DNA of 63,083 nucleotides from Actinomycetota bacterium (GTDB lineage: Bacteria > Actinomycetota > Acidimicrobiia > Acidimicrobiales > Ilumatobacteraceae). A model generated the notes under the pieces. The model was not told where the DNA came from, searched no databases, and was given only the letters and a program-made list of their open reading frames with translations. Below, one piece after another: positions 16,454 to 25,256 of this stretch. Position numbers and translations under genes: made by a program. The stretch spans positions 1-63,083 of the forward strand of contig VFZC01000013.1 in NCBI GenBank assembly GCA_016871355.1. Reading direction: 5' to 3'. Within the stretch, counting starts at the first letter, position 1. Each line of letters opens with the position of its first letter.

Positions 16454-17806
16454 ATGTTCCGGCTCTACGACAGCGCCACCGCCGAGGTGCGCGAACTGCG
16501 TCTGCGCAAGCCGGGCGAAGTCGGCATCTATCTGTGCGGGCCCACGGTGTACGGGCCGCCGCATCTCGGCCACGGTCGCGCCACGTTGGTGTACGACATC
16601 CTGCGTCGCTATCTCGAATGGTCGGGGCTCGAGGTCCGGCTCGTTTCCAACATCACCGACATCGACGACAAGATCATCGATCGCGCCAACCGCGAGAGTC
16701 GTCCGTGGCAGGAGATCACCCACAAGTGCGAGTCGGTGTGGTTCCAGGCGATGGAGAAGTTGAACGTGTCGCGGCCCACCGACGTTCCGCACGCGACCGA
16801 ATACGTCGACCACATGGTGCGGATGATCTCCGATCTCATCGGTCTCGATCGTGCGTACGTCACCGAGGACGGCGTGTATCTGAGTGTGCAGTCGGTGGCC
16901 GATTACGGGTTGTTGGCCAATCAGAGCCTCGACGATCTTCTCGCTGGCGGCGGAGATCGAGAAGTGTTCGGGGCCAGCAACAAGAAGCATCCGGCCGACT
17001 TCGCGTTGTGGAAGTTCTCGAAGCCCGGTGAGCCCTCGTGGCCGTCTCCGTGGGGCGATGGTCGGCCTGGTTGGCACAGCGAGTGCGTCGTGATGAGTCT
17101 CGAGTTGCTGGGCGAGGGTTTCGATCTCCACTGCGGCGGTATGGACCTCAAGTTTCCGCACCACGAGAACGAGCGTGCGCAGGCGGTGGCCCTCGGTAAA
17201 GAGTTCGCCAATCACTGGATGCACAACGGTTTCGTGGTGGACGCCGAGGGCGAGAAGATGTCGAAGAGCCTCGGCAACGTGGCCAATCTGCTCGACCTTA
17301 TGGACAAGTACGACCCGCGGGCCTATCGCATGGTGTTGTTGCAGACGCACTACCGCAGCCCGGTTCGTGTTGGTCAGGACAACATCGACGCGGCCGTGAG
17401 TGCGTTGGCCGGTCTCGATTCGTTCGCCGCACGAACTGCATCAGTGTCGGGTGTGGCCGATGCGGCCGTGTTGGCGTCGTTCCGCGAGCGCATGGACGAC
17501 GACCTCGACACTCCGTCCGCTACCGCGTTGTTGTTCGACACCGTGCGCCAGGCCAATGCAGCGATCGACGCGGGTGATGCGACGGCGCCGGGTTTGGTGC
17601 AAGCGGCACGCGAGATCTGCGCGGCGTTCGGGCTCGAGCTCAAGCAGGCGAGCGATGTACCGGCCGATGTTGCGGCCAAGGCGGCGGCGCTCGATGCGGC
17701 GCGGGCGGCCAAGGATTTCGCGACGGCCGATGCGTTACGGACCGAGTTGCAGGCGGCTGGCTGGATCGTGGAGACCACCAAAGCCGGCACATCCCTCCGC
17801 CGCTGA
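16454..17806 (+). CDS. cysS: Cysteine--tRNA ligase
   Basis: This is a class I synthetase of about 450 residues. The zinc and HIGH region reads [18 protein letters not shown], with further zinc ligands in [13 protein letters not shown] and [15 protein letters not shown]. The KMSKS motif is exact ([10 protein letters not shown]). The C-terminal helical domain ends in the typical [22 protein letters not shown]. The [23 protein letters not shown] loop fits CysS rather than the mycothiol ligase MshC. The ATG at 16454 ([12 protein letters not shown]) is preferred over the TTG at 16445. It is divergent from valS. Downstream lies a degenerate palindrome and then a convergent gene. Confidence 0.95.
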   Translation: MFRLYDSATAEVRELRLRKPGEVGIYLCGPTVYGPPHLGHGRATLVYDILRRYLEWSGLEVRLVSNITDIDDKIIDRANRESRPWQEITHKCESVWFQAMEKLNVSRPTDVPHATEYVDHMVRMISDLIGLDRAYVTEDGVYLSVQSVADYGLLANQSLDDLLAGGGDREVFGASNKKHPADFALWKFSKPGEPSWPSPWGDGRPGWHSECVVMSLELLGEGFDLHCGGMDLKFPHHENERAQAVALGKEFANHWMHNGFVVDAEGEKMSKSLGNVANLLDLMDKYDPRAYRMVLLQTHYRSPVRVGQDNIDAAVSALAGLDSFAARTASVSGVADAAVLASFRERMDDDLDTPSATALLFDTVRQANAAIDAGDATAPGLVQAAREICAAFGLELKQASDVPADVAAKAAALDAARAAKDFATADALRTELQAAGWIVETTKAGTSLRR

Positions 17807-17835
17807 TCACCCGTAGCCGGTGACTCTGACCTCGA

Positions 17836-17887
17836 GAATCTGGTGACGATTCTCCCTCGCTTTTGGTGGATTTTCGCCACCAGATTC
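17836..17887. repeat. Degenerate palindrome downstream of cysS
   Basis: Outer arms GAATCTGGTG (17836-17845) and CACCAGATTC (17878-17887) are exact. An inner TGGTGG...CCACCA hairpin lies in the 3' half. It shares the TCTGGTG end of the dispersed palindrome family but its centre has decayed. It lies between convergent genes. Confidence 0.6.
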
Positions 17888-17905
17888 GCAGTGGCGGGGA
17901 GTCTG

Positions 17906-18304
17906 TCAGCGGTAGTCGGTGCGCGACCGAACGGTCGAGAACACGGCGTCGAGCGCCGCGAACACGGGCGTGCTCGACTGCAACGTCTGCTGATCGCCGA
18001 AGAGGCGGATGCGGCCGGTGATGAAGGCCTGCTGCGCATTGAGAGCATCAGTCGCGACGGCAACCGCAGTGTCCCAGTCCTGTTCGAAGCGAACGTCTTC
18101 AGGGTCGGCCGCACCGGGCCCGAACGACGCGGCACCGTCGGCCACCTGCAGGTGATACACGACCGTTCCCTCGGGCCCGCCGTTCACCACCTGGGTCACA
18201 CCAATTGTGTGATCGATCGCGGCCGAGCGCATCGCCTCGCTCGCGGCAACTTCGGCCGACAGCGCGTCGATCCACTCGAGACTCAGGTAGCGAACGTTGG
18301 TCAC
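17906..18304 (-). CDS. SCP2 sterol-transfer-like protein
   Basis: This is a 132-residue cytosolic protein from the GTG at 18304 (TNVRYLSLEWIDALSAEVAAS). The pattern resembles SCP2-like lipid-binding domains: an N-terminal helix, then strand-rich VTQVVNGGPEGTVVYHLQVADG, then FEQDWDTAVAVATDALNAQQAFITGRIRLFGD, with the helix-loop 'ITGRIRLxGD' typical of SCP2. Actinobacteria carry many such small proteins, thought to bind fatty acyl or sterol-like lipids. The upstream part of the open frame is arginine-rich nonsense, so the GTG is chosen. It is divergent from the unknown gene at 18373. Confidence 0.68.
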   Translation of the reverse strand: MTNVRYLSLEWIDALSAEVAASEAMRSAAIDHTIGVTQVVNGGPEGTVVYHLQVADGAASFGPGAADPEDVRFEQDWDTAVAVATDALNAQQAFITGRIRLFGDQQTLQSSTPVFAALDAVFSTVRSRTDYR

Positions 18305-18372
18305 CCGCCTAGTCTGCCCGCATCGGCACCGAGATCGAACCTTCCATCGCCACACCACCGGCCGGATTCGCC

Positions 18373-18993
18373 GTGTCGGACGAACTCGCGCACGCACACG
18401 CCACCGTCGAAGAGTGGACGTTCGAGTGGTGGTCGGCCGAGTTCGCGGGTGTCGCGCTCTATCGGCTTGTCGAACGGGCCGAGGCCTGGTACGGCTGGGC
18501 CCTCTGGCGACCCGGTGAACCCGTGGTGCACGTCGTCGTCGACGGAATTCGCCGACGCAACGATCCGATGATCGCCAAGGCCGATGCCTTTTGGGCCGAG
18601 TTCACCTGTGAACACGCCTTCGAGCAGTGGACCATCGGCAACGAGACCTACGCGGTCGAACTCGACGCTCCGCGCGACGCGCTCACCGGTGCGCGTGGAA
18701 CAGCGGTTCCGATCGCGAGCGACCTCGAGTGGTACGCCACATCGCCCGCGGTCGCGATGGAGGGTGGTTACGAGCAACGTGGCGTTCTGCTCGGTGACGT
18801 GGAAACCGTCAACGGTGTGGTGTCGATTCCGGAGGTCGCGTCACGACGCACGCATCGATGGGGCGACAGATTGCCGCCGGCCTTCCGAACCGCGGGAGTC
18901 GCGCACCTCGGCCCGAACGTCGCGTTCGCTTTCCCGCACGACGTCGTGATCGATCTGGTGCTCGACCCGAACGGCTGGGCGACCCGACCCTAA
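18373..18993 (+). CDS. Protein of unknown function
   Basis: This protein has 206 residues from a GTG start and I do not recognise it. It is rich in Trp and acidic residues in the first 90 positions (VEEWTFEWWSAEFAGVALYRL, AWYGWALWRPGEPVVHVVVDG). It then carries basic RRRNDPMIAKADAFWAEFTCEH, and ends with a hydrophobic FAFPHDVVIDLVLDP. The strand pattern suggests a soluble beta-rich fold, with no signal peptide or membrane segment. It is divergent from the SCP2-like gene (68 bp) and convergent with hppA, with a hairpin between. Coding potential is good: consistent third-position GC and no competing frame. Confidence 0.7.
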   Translation: MSDELAHAHATVEEWTFEWWSAEFAGVALYRLVERAEAWYGWALWRPGEPVVHVVVDGIRRRNDPMIAKADAFWAEFTCEHAFEQWTIGNETYAVELDAPRDALTGARGTAVPIASDLEWYATSPAVAMEGGYEQRGVLLGDVETVNGVVSIPEVASRRTHRWGDRLPPAFRTAGVAHLGPNVAFAFPHDVVIDLVLDPNGWATRP

Positions 18994-19000
18994 AAAGCAA

Positions 19001-19045
19001 TCTGGCGGCTATCCGTCACGAAAGCCGTGACGAACAGCCGCCAGA
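19001..19045. terminator. Two-stage hairpin between convergent genes
   Basis: TCTGGCGGCT (19001-19010) pairs with AGCCGCCAGA (19036-19045), and inside it CGTCAC (19014-19019) pairs with GTGACG (19027-19032). AAAAAG precedes it, so on the minus strand the hairpin is followed by a short U-rich run and could terminate hppA. The TCTGG/CCAGA ends resemble the dispersed palindrome family. Confidence 0.6.
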
Positions 19046-19059
19046 AGTACCAAGAAGAG

Positions 19060-21384
19060 TTAGCGGGAGGCGGCGGCTGCCGCAGCAGCCTGTGCGCCGA
19101 GGCTTTCGGTCTTGCGATTCGAGAACGCAATCGAGCCGATCAGCACCACCAACGCCACCGCCGCAATGAGCAGACGCGGGCCGTCATCGTCCTTCAAGTT
19201 GATGATGGCCGGCAGCACGAGCAGCGACACGAGGTTCATCACCTTGATGAGCGGGTTGAGCGCCGGGCCAGCGGTGTCCTTGAACGGGTCACCCACGGTG
19301 TCGCCGATCACGGCCGCCTTGTGAGCATCACTGCCCTTGCCGCCGTGGTGACCGTCCTCGATGTACTTCTTCGAGTTGTCCCACGCGCCACCAGCGTTGC
19401 TCAGGTAGTTGGCCATCAACTGACCAACGAGGATCACCGCGGCGAGGAACGCGCCGAGTGCCTGCCAACCCACACCGAAGCCGATGATCACCGGGGTGAG
19501 CACGGCCAGCAGAGCCGGGGTGGTGAGTTCGCGCAACGAGGCCTTCGTGCAGATGTCGATGACCGGGCCGTAGTCGGGCTGCTTGGTGCCGGCCATGATG
19601 CCGCCGTCGGCGAACTGGTTGCGCACTTCCTGCACGACCACACCAGCGGTGCGACCGACCGCGCGGATGGCGAGAGCCGAGAACAAGAACGGCACCGCAC
19701 CTCCGATCAGCAATCCGATGAACACCTTCGGATCGGCCACGTTGATCTGGAGCTCGAGCTCCTTGAACACGCCGTCCTTCACGTTCTGGGCCACGACGCC
19801 GAGTTCGGCGCCGGCGATCTCGATGTATGACGCGAACAGAGCCACGGCCGCGATCACGGCCGAACCGATGGCGAAGCCCTTCGTGACGGCCTTGGTGGTG
19901 TTACCCACCGCGTCGAGGGTGACCATGATCTTCTGCGGCTCACCGTGGAACTCGCCCGACATCTCGGCGATACCGGCCGCGTTGTCGGACACCGGACCGA
20001 ACGTGTCTTCGGAAACGATCACACCGGTGGTGGCGAGCATTCCCATGCCGCACAGGGCCACGAGGTAGAGCGAGAACGTGAGGTTGCCGTCACCGAGCGC
20101 GAGAGCCACACCGATGGCGATCGCGATGGCGACCACCGCGTACACCGAGCTCTCGAGACCAGCCGACGTTCCGGAGAGAACCACCGTGGCCGGACCGGTT
20201 TCGGCCGACTCGGCGATTTCCTTCACCGGCGCGTAATGCGTGCCCGTGTAGTACTCGGTGAGACGGCTCACGAGTTGCGCGAGCACGAGGCCGATGGCCA
20301 CGGCGCCGAAGCACTTCCAGCCGGCGTTCGAGTAGTCGTTGCCCACGTAGCCGAGCGACACGATGAGGGTTCCGATGAGCGTGAGCACACCGGCCACGAG
20401 GAAGCCGCGGTTGATGGGCTTCAACGGATCGGTTTCGTTCGCGCGCGCCTTCACGGCGAACACACCGGCGATGGAGGCGATCACGCCGATGGCGCGAGCG
20501 GCCAACGGGAACACCAGACCGAGAGCGGGGTTGGCGCCGATCGAGTTGAACGCCGCCACACCGAGGATGATCGATGCGACGAGCGTGACTTCGTACGACT
20601 CGAACAGGTCGGCGGCCATACCCGCGCAGTCGCCCACGTTGTCGCCCACGTTGTCGGCGATGGTGGCCGGGTTGCGCGGATCGTCTTCGGGGATCCCGGC
20701 TTCGACCTTGCCCACCAAGTCGGCGCCGACGTCGGCGGCCTTGGTGAAGATGCCGCCGCCGACGCGGAGGAACAGAGCGAGCAGCGAGCCACCGAATCCG
20801 AAGCCGACCAGGATCACCGACGAGGTGTTCTGGAAGATCATGATGATGACGGTTGCGCCGAGGAGGCCGAGACCGACCGTGAACATGCCGGCCACACCAC
20901 CGGTGCGGAAGGCCACGGTGAGCGCGCGCGGCATCGAGTTGCTGAGCGCGGCGGCCGCGGTACGGACGTTGCCGCGGGTGGCCAGGGTCATGCCGATGTA
21001 CCCGGTGAGGCCCGAGGCCGCACAGCCGAGCACGAAGGCCAACGTGCGCCACAGACCCGCTTCACCGAACGACAGCGCCGATGATCCGTCGGTCTTCTCG
21101 ATGGCGGTGGACGTGACGAACACGATCGCGGCCAGCGGGACGAGGATGATGCCGATGGTCTTGAACTGGCGCTTGAGGTAGGCCAAGGCGCCTTCCTGGA
21201 TCGCTGCGGCGATCTCGCGCATCTTGGGCGAGCCTTCGTCCTCCGCGAGAACCTTCTTGACGAGGAAGAACCCCACGCCGAGGGCCAGGAGCGCGGCCGC
21301 TACCGACAAGAGAAGAACGGCCCACTCACCGCCCTTCAGGGTGAAGTCCTGCCATCCACCTTCGGCGGCAAAGAGTGAAGACAC
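19060..21384 (-). CDS. hppA: K+-independent proton-pumping pyrophosphatase
   Basis: This is a 774-residue membrane pyrophosphatase with about 16 membrane segments. The substrate site is intact: DVGADLVGKVE (218-228) and DNVGDNVGDCAGMAADLFE (244-262), with late Asp/Lys loops (GDTVGDPFKDTAGPALNPLIK). The K+-dependence site reads GNTTKAVTKG (494-503). Lys 498 and Thr 501 instead of Ala and Gly mark the K+-independent, H+-pumping class. It couples PPi hydrolysis to proton export. The C-terminus ends in an Ala-rich tail. The start at 21384 (MSSLFAAEGGWQDFTLKGGEW) follows AGGAGA. The 240-bp region between it and sdhC holds both divergent promoters, but I see no clear operator in it. Confidence 0.96.
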   Translation of the reverse strand: MSSLFAAEGGWQDFTLKGGEWAVLLLSVAAALLALGVGFFLVKKVLAEDEGSPKMREIAAAIQEGALAYLKRQFKTIGIILVPLAAIVFVTSTAIEKTDGSSALSFGEAGLWRTLAFVLGCAASGLTGYIGMTLATRGNVRTAAAALSNSMPRALTVAFRTGGVAGMFTVGLGLLGATVIIMIFQNTSSVILVGFGFGGSLLALFLRVGGGIFTKAADVGADLVGKVEAGIPEDDPRNPATIADNVGDNVGDCAGMAADLFESYEVTLVASIILGVAAFNSIGANPALGLVFPLAARAIGVIASIAGVFAVKARANETDPLKPINRGFLVAGVLTLIGTLIVSLGYVGNDYSNAGWKCFGAVAIGLVLAQLVSRLTEYYTGTHYAPVKEIAESAETGPATVVLSGTSAGLESSVYAVVAIAIAIGVALALGDGNLTFSLYLVALCGMGMLATTGVIVSEDTFGPVSDNAAGIAEMSGEFHGEPQKIMVTLDAVGNTTKAVTKGFAIGSAVIAAVALFASYIEIAGAELGVVAQNVKDGVFKELELQINVADPKVFIGLLIGGAVPFLFSALAIRAVGRTAGVVVQEVRNQFADGGIMAGTKQPDYGPVIDICTKASLRELTTPALLAVLTPVIIGFGVGWQALGAFLAAVILVGQLMANYLSNAGGAWDNSKKYIEDGHHGGKGSDAHKAAVIGDTVGDPFKDTAGPALNPLIKVMNLVSLLVLPAIINLKDDDGPRLLIAAVALVVLIGSIAFSNRKTESLGAQAAAAAAASR

Positions 21385-21624
21385 CAGGAATCTCCTCGGG
21401 TGTTAGGGGCAGCTCCGTTGCTGCCCGTTCGGGGCTTCCGAGAGTGTAGGTAACGGGCGCTGGTGAGAGCGACTTTGGCCACGTCCAACTGCAACGGCTT
21501 TCACAGGATCGACCCACCTTCGATTCCCGGCCCGGCCAGGGCCGACGGGTAGCGTCGGAGTGGGTCGGACCGCCAGGTCTCGACCCTTTCGGAGCCTCAT
21601 GGCCCAGGTGAAAGGCGCAGGTAC

Positions 21625-22404
21625 ATGGCGCAGGCAGTGATGAAACCAGGCACGGCACGCGGACCCGTTTCGGGCACCGCCAAGCCTCGGGAAGGCCGCA
21701 AGCGCAAGCCCTTGCTCGTCGACCTCTACGGCACGGCCGTCGGCAAGAAGTACGCCATGGCCATCTCGGGCATCGCGTTGCTCGGTTTCGTGCTCTTCCA
21801 CATGATCGGCAACCTCAAGATGTACTTGGGTGCGTCCGATCTTAACCACTACGCGCACTTCCTCGAGAAGCTGCTCTACCCGATCCTTCCCGAGAAGGTC
21901 ATGTTGTGGATCCTGCGCTTCGGCCTCATCGCGATGGTGCTGGTGCACATCCACGCCGCGTACACACTCACGGTTCTCAATCGCAAGGCGCGTCCGGTGA
22001 AGTACCAGAGCGCGCGCGACTACCAGGTGGCCAGCTTCGCCAGCCGCTCGATGCGCTACACCGGCGTGATCGTGCTGGCGTTCGTGGTGTGGCACCTGCT
22101 CGACCTCACGTTCGGCACCGTCAACTCGTACACGGGCACGAAGGACGCTGAAGGTCTGAAAGACGTGTACGGCGCAGTCGTGTACACGTTCGACCGCGTG
22201 CCGGTCGCGATCTTCTACATCATCGCGAACATTGCGCTCGGCGTGCACCTGTTCCACGGCGTGTGGAGCCTCTTCCAGTCGCTCGGCTGGAACAACCCGC
22301 GCTTCAACAAGTGGCGTCAGGCGCTGGCCACGAGCTTCGCGGCCGTCATCGTCGTCGGAAACGTTTCGTTCCCCGTTGCCGTCATGGCCGGGATCGTCGG
22401 CTGA
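21625..22404 (+). CDS. sdhC: Succinate dehydrogenase cytochrome b558-type subunit
   Basis: This is a 259-residue membrane anchor with five membrane helices, of the b558 type in which one polypeptide carries two hemes. Heme or quinone-site His residues lie in LFHMIGNLKMY, LVHIHAAYTL, VVWHLLDLTFG and LGVHLFHGVWSLF. A basic cytosolic N-terminus (KPREGRKRKPLLVDLYG) precedes the first helix. It anchors SdhAB and passes electrons to menaquinone. No sdhD is needed for this type, and none is present. sdhA follows after 30 bp with an AAGGAGA ribosome site. Confidence 0.92.
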   Translation: MAQAVMKPGTARGPVSGTAKPREGRKRKPLLVDLYGTAVGKKYAMAISGIALLGFVLFHMIGNLKMYLGASDLNHYAHFLEKLLYPILPEKVMLWILRFGLIAMVLVHIHAAYTLTVLNRKARPVKYQSARDYQVASFASRSMRYTGVIVLAFVVWHLLDLTFGTVNSYTGTKDAEGLKDVYGAVVYTFDRVPVAIFYIIANIALGVHLFHGVWSLFQSLGWNNPRFNKWRQALATSFAAVIVVGNVSFPVAVMAGIVG

Positions 22405-22434
22405 TCAGTCGGCTCGTCAAAAGGAGATACTCGG

Positions 22435-24357
22435 ATGGCAGTCGAACTCAAGTCAAAGGTTCCCACCGGACCCGTGTCGGATGCGTGGGAGTCGTACAAG
22501 GCCGACGTGAAGTTGGTGGCGCCCAACAACAAGCGCAAGTTCAAAGTGATCGTGGTCGGAACCGGTTTGGCCGGTGCGTCGGCTGCGGCGTCACTGGCCG
22601 AACTCGGCTATCAGGTGGATGCATTCACGTTCCACGACTCGCCGCGCCGCGCGCACTCGATCGCCGCGCAGGGTGGCATCAACGCGGCCAAGAACTATCA
22701 GGGTGACGGCGACAGCGTGCACCGTTTGTTCTACGACACCATCAAGGGTGGTGACTTCCGCGCTCGCGAAGGAAACGTGCACCGCCTCGCCGAAGTGTCG
22801 GTGAACATCATCGACCAGATGGTCGCGCAGGGCGTGCCGTTCGCTCGCGAATACGGCGGATTGCTCGACAACCGTTCGTTCGGTGGCGCGCAGGTGAGCC
22901 GTACGTTCTACGCGCGCGGTCAGACCGGCCAGCAGTTGCTGCTCGGCGCCTACCAGCAGCTCGCGCGTCAGATCGGCCTGGGCAACGTGCGTCTGTTCAA
23001 TCGCACCGAGTTGGTCGACGTCGTCACCATCGAAGGTCGTTGCGCCGGCATCGTCACGCGCGATCTCATGACCGGTCAGGTCGCGTCGCACGCCGCGCAC
23101 GCCGTGGTGCTCGCCACCGGTGGTTACGGCAACGTGTTCTTCCTGTCCACCAACGCGATGGCCTGCAACGTGACGGCCGCGTGGCGCGCGCACCGCAAGG
23201 GCGCGTACTTCGCCAACCCGTGCTACACGCAAATCCACCCCACTTGCATTCCGCAGAGCGACGAAACCCAGTCGAAGCTCACGCTCATGTCCGAGTCGTT
23301 GCGTAACGACGGTCGCGTGTGGGTTCCGCAGAATCCCGACGACAATCGTTCACCCGATCAGATCCCCGAGGGCGAGCGCGACTATATCCTCGAGCGTTTG
23401 TACCCGAGCTACGGCAACCTGGCGCCGCGCGACATCTCGTCGCGTGCGGCCAAGCGTTCGGTCGACTCGGGTCGCGGTGTGGGCCCGCTCAAGAACGGCG
23501 TGTACCTCGACTTCTCCGACGCCATCAAGCGTTTGGGCAAGCCGGTCGTCGAAGAGCGTTACGGCAACTTGTTCGAGATGTACGAGCGCATCGCCGGCGA
23601 GAATCCGTACGACGTGCCGATGCGCATCTACCCGGCCTCGCATTACACGATGGGCGGTTTGTGGGTCGACTACGAACTCATGACCACGGTCCCCGGTTTG
23701 TACGCCGCGGGTGAGGCCAACTTCTCCGATCACGGCGCCAACCGTCTCGGTGCGTCGGCGCTCATGCAGGGTCTGGCCGACGGCTACTTCGTGCTGCCGT
23801 ACACCATCGGCAACTACTTGGCGCCCATGCTCAACAAACCGATCCCCGGCGCCGATCACCCCGCGTTCAAGGAAGCCGAGAACGCGGCGCGCCAGCGCTT
23901 CGACGCCTACCTCGACATCAAGGGAACGCGTTCGCCCGATTGGTTCCACCGCGAACTCGGCAAGATCATCTGGGACTACTGCGGTATGGAGCGCACGCAG
24001 CAGGGTCTCGAGAAGGCGTTGTCCGAACTGCCCGCGCTGTACGAGGAGTTCCAGAAGGATCTCCGCGTGACCGGCAATGGCGAGAGCCTCAACCAGACTC
24101 TTGAGAAGGCCGGCCGTGTGGACGACTTCTTCCAACTCGGAATGCTCATGTGCCGCGATGCACTCGAGCGCAACGAGAGCTGCGGCGGACACTTCCGCGC
24201 CGAATACCAGACCGACGACGGCGAAGCGTTGCGTGACGACGAGAACTTCGCGAACGTCGCGGCGTGGGAATGGACGGGTGATCCCACCAAGTCCAACTGC
24301 CACACCGAAGCCCTCGAGTTCAACACCGTCCACCTCGCGACCCGGAGTTACAAGTGA
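22435..24357 (+). CDS. sdhA: Succinate dehydrogenase flavoprotein subunit
   Basis: This 640-residue protein has an FAD loop [19 protein letters not shown] near residue 40, and the covalent-FAD histidine region [21 protein letters not shown]. The active-site elements are HPTCIPQ, the catalytic-Arg-containing [20 protein letters not shown] and [12 protein letters not shown]. The length and the [15 protein letters not shown] variant match the b558-type (Bacillus/Mycobacterium Sdh1-like) enzymes rather than the Escherichia coli type. It oxidises succinate to fumarate at the cytosolic face of the membrane. Its stop overlaps the sdhB GTG by 4 bases. Confidence 0.96.
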   Translation: MAVELKSKVPTGPVSDAWESYKADVKLVAPNNKRKFKVIVVGTGLAGASAAASLAELGYQVDAFTFHDSPRRAHSIAAQGGINAAKNYQGDGDSVHRLFYDTIKGGDFRAREGNVHRLAEVSVNIIDQMVAQGVPFAREYGGLLDNRSFGGAQVSRTFYARGQTGQQLLLGAYQQLARQIGLGNVRLFNRTELVDVVTIEGRCAGIVTRDLMTGQVASHAAHAVVLATGGYGNVFFLSTNAMACNVTAAWRAHRKGAYFANPCYTQIHPTCIPQSDETQSKLTLMSESLRNDGRVWVPQNPDDNRSPDQIPEGERDYILERLYPSYGNLAPRDISSRAAKRSVDSGRGVGPLKNGVYLDFSDAIKRLGKPVVEERYGNLFEMYERIAGENPYDVPMRIYPASHYTMGGLWVDYELMTTVPGLYAAGEANFSDHGANRLGASALMQGLADGYFVLPYTIGNYLAPMLNKPIPGADHPAFKEAENAARQRFDAYLDIKGTRSPDWFHRELGKIIWDYCGMERTQQGLEKALSELPALYEEFQKDLRVTGNGESLNQTLEKAGRVDDFFQLGMLMCRDALERNESCGGHFRAEYQTDDGEALRDDENFANVAAWEWTGDPTKSNCHTEALEFNTVHLATRSYK

Positions 24358-25130
24358 GCCACCATCTTTCGAACCTCACCCTCAAGGTCTGGCGTCAGTC
24401 CGGCCCCGACAACTCGGGTCACTTCGAGTCGTACACGATCGACTCGATCAGCGACGAGGCGTCGTTCCTCGAGATGCTCGATGTTCTGAACGAAACGCTC
24501 ATCGGCGAGAACAAGGAGCCGGTCACCTTCGACCACGACTGCCGCGAAGGAATCTGCGGTACGTGTTCGCTCATGATCAACGGCCGGGCGCACGGTCCCG
24601 AGCGGGCCACCACCACCTGCCAGTTGCACATGCGCAAGTTCAAGAGTGGCGACGAGATCGTGATTGAGCCGTGGCGCGCGCAGGCGTTCCCGATCGTGAA
24701 GGACCTCATGGTCGATCGTTCGGCGTTCGACCGTATCATCGAGTCGGGTGGTTTCATCACCGCGCCCACGGGTGGTGCGCCTGATGCGAACCTCATCTCG
24801 ATTCCGAAGCCGGTGGCCGATGCGGCCATGGACGCGGCGCAGTGCATCGGTTGCGGTGCGTGTGTGGCGGCGTGTCCGAATGGTGCGGCCAACTTGTTCA
24901 CGGCGGCCAAGATCACGCATCTCAACGTGTTGCCGCAGGGTCAGGCCGAGCGGTACAAGCGCGTCGAGGCGATGGTGGAGACGATGGACGAGTACTTCGG
25001 GTCGTGCACCAACCACGGTGAGTGCGAGGCGGCGTGTCCGAAGGAGATTTCGATCGACGTGATCGCGTTGATGAACAAGGACTACCGCGCCGCCAAGTTC
25101 AAGAACCGTAAGGAACTCAGCCGCAACTGA
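24354..25130 (+). CDS. sdhB: Succinate dehydrogenase iron-sulfur subunit
   Basis: This is a 258-residue ferredoxin-type subunit. The 2Fe-2S ligands are in [15 protein letters not shown] and the Cys of TTTCQLH. The 4Fe-4S and 3Fe-4S ligands are in [14 protein letters not shown] and [16 protein letters not shown]. It relays electrons from SdhA to the heme anchor. It starts with GTG inside the sdhA stop (GTGA), so translation is coupled. A long inverted repeat begins 3 bases after its stop and probably ends the operon. Confidence 0.96.
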   Translation: MSHHLSNLTLKVWRQSGPDNSGHFESYTIDSISDEASFLEMLDVLNETLIGENKEPVTFDHDCREGICGTCSLMINGRAHGPERATTTCQLHMRKFKSGDEIVIEPWRAQAFPIVKDLMVDRSAFDRIIESGGFITAPTGGAPDANLISIPKPVADAAMDAAQCIGCGACVAACPNGAANLFTAAKITHLNVLPQGQAERYKRVEAMVETMDEYFGSCTNHGECEAACPKEISIDVIALMNKDYRAAKFKNRKELSRN

Positions 25131-25132
25131 TT

Positions 25133-25234
25133 GGGTGCGAAAACCCGGCAAATTTGCCGGTCTGGTTCCCCATGCGCCCGGGCCACATTCCGCATGGGCG
25201 AGATAACCGGCAAATTTGCCGGGTTTTCGCACCC
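25133..25234. repeat. Long inverted repeat after sdhB (28-bp perfect arms)
   Basis: Arms 25133-25160 and 25207-25234 are exact reverse complements, each containing the palindrome CCGGCAAATTTGCCGG. In the 46-bp centre CCCATGCG pairs with CGCATGGG. The element can thus form one long cruciform or two short hairpins. It lies between convergent sdhB and the MocR gene. It is unrelated in sequence to the TTCTGG palindrome family. Confidence 0.85.
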
Positions 25235-25256
25235 ATTCAGGCAAGGCGAGGGCGGG

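Noticed and set aside
16454-17806. Mycothiol ligase MshC instead of CysS
   Set aside because: The full-length C-terminal anticodon-binding helices and the CysS-type KMSKS and zinc motifs are present.
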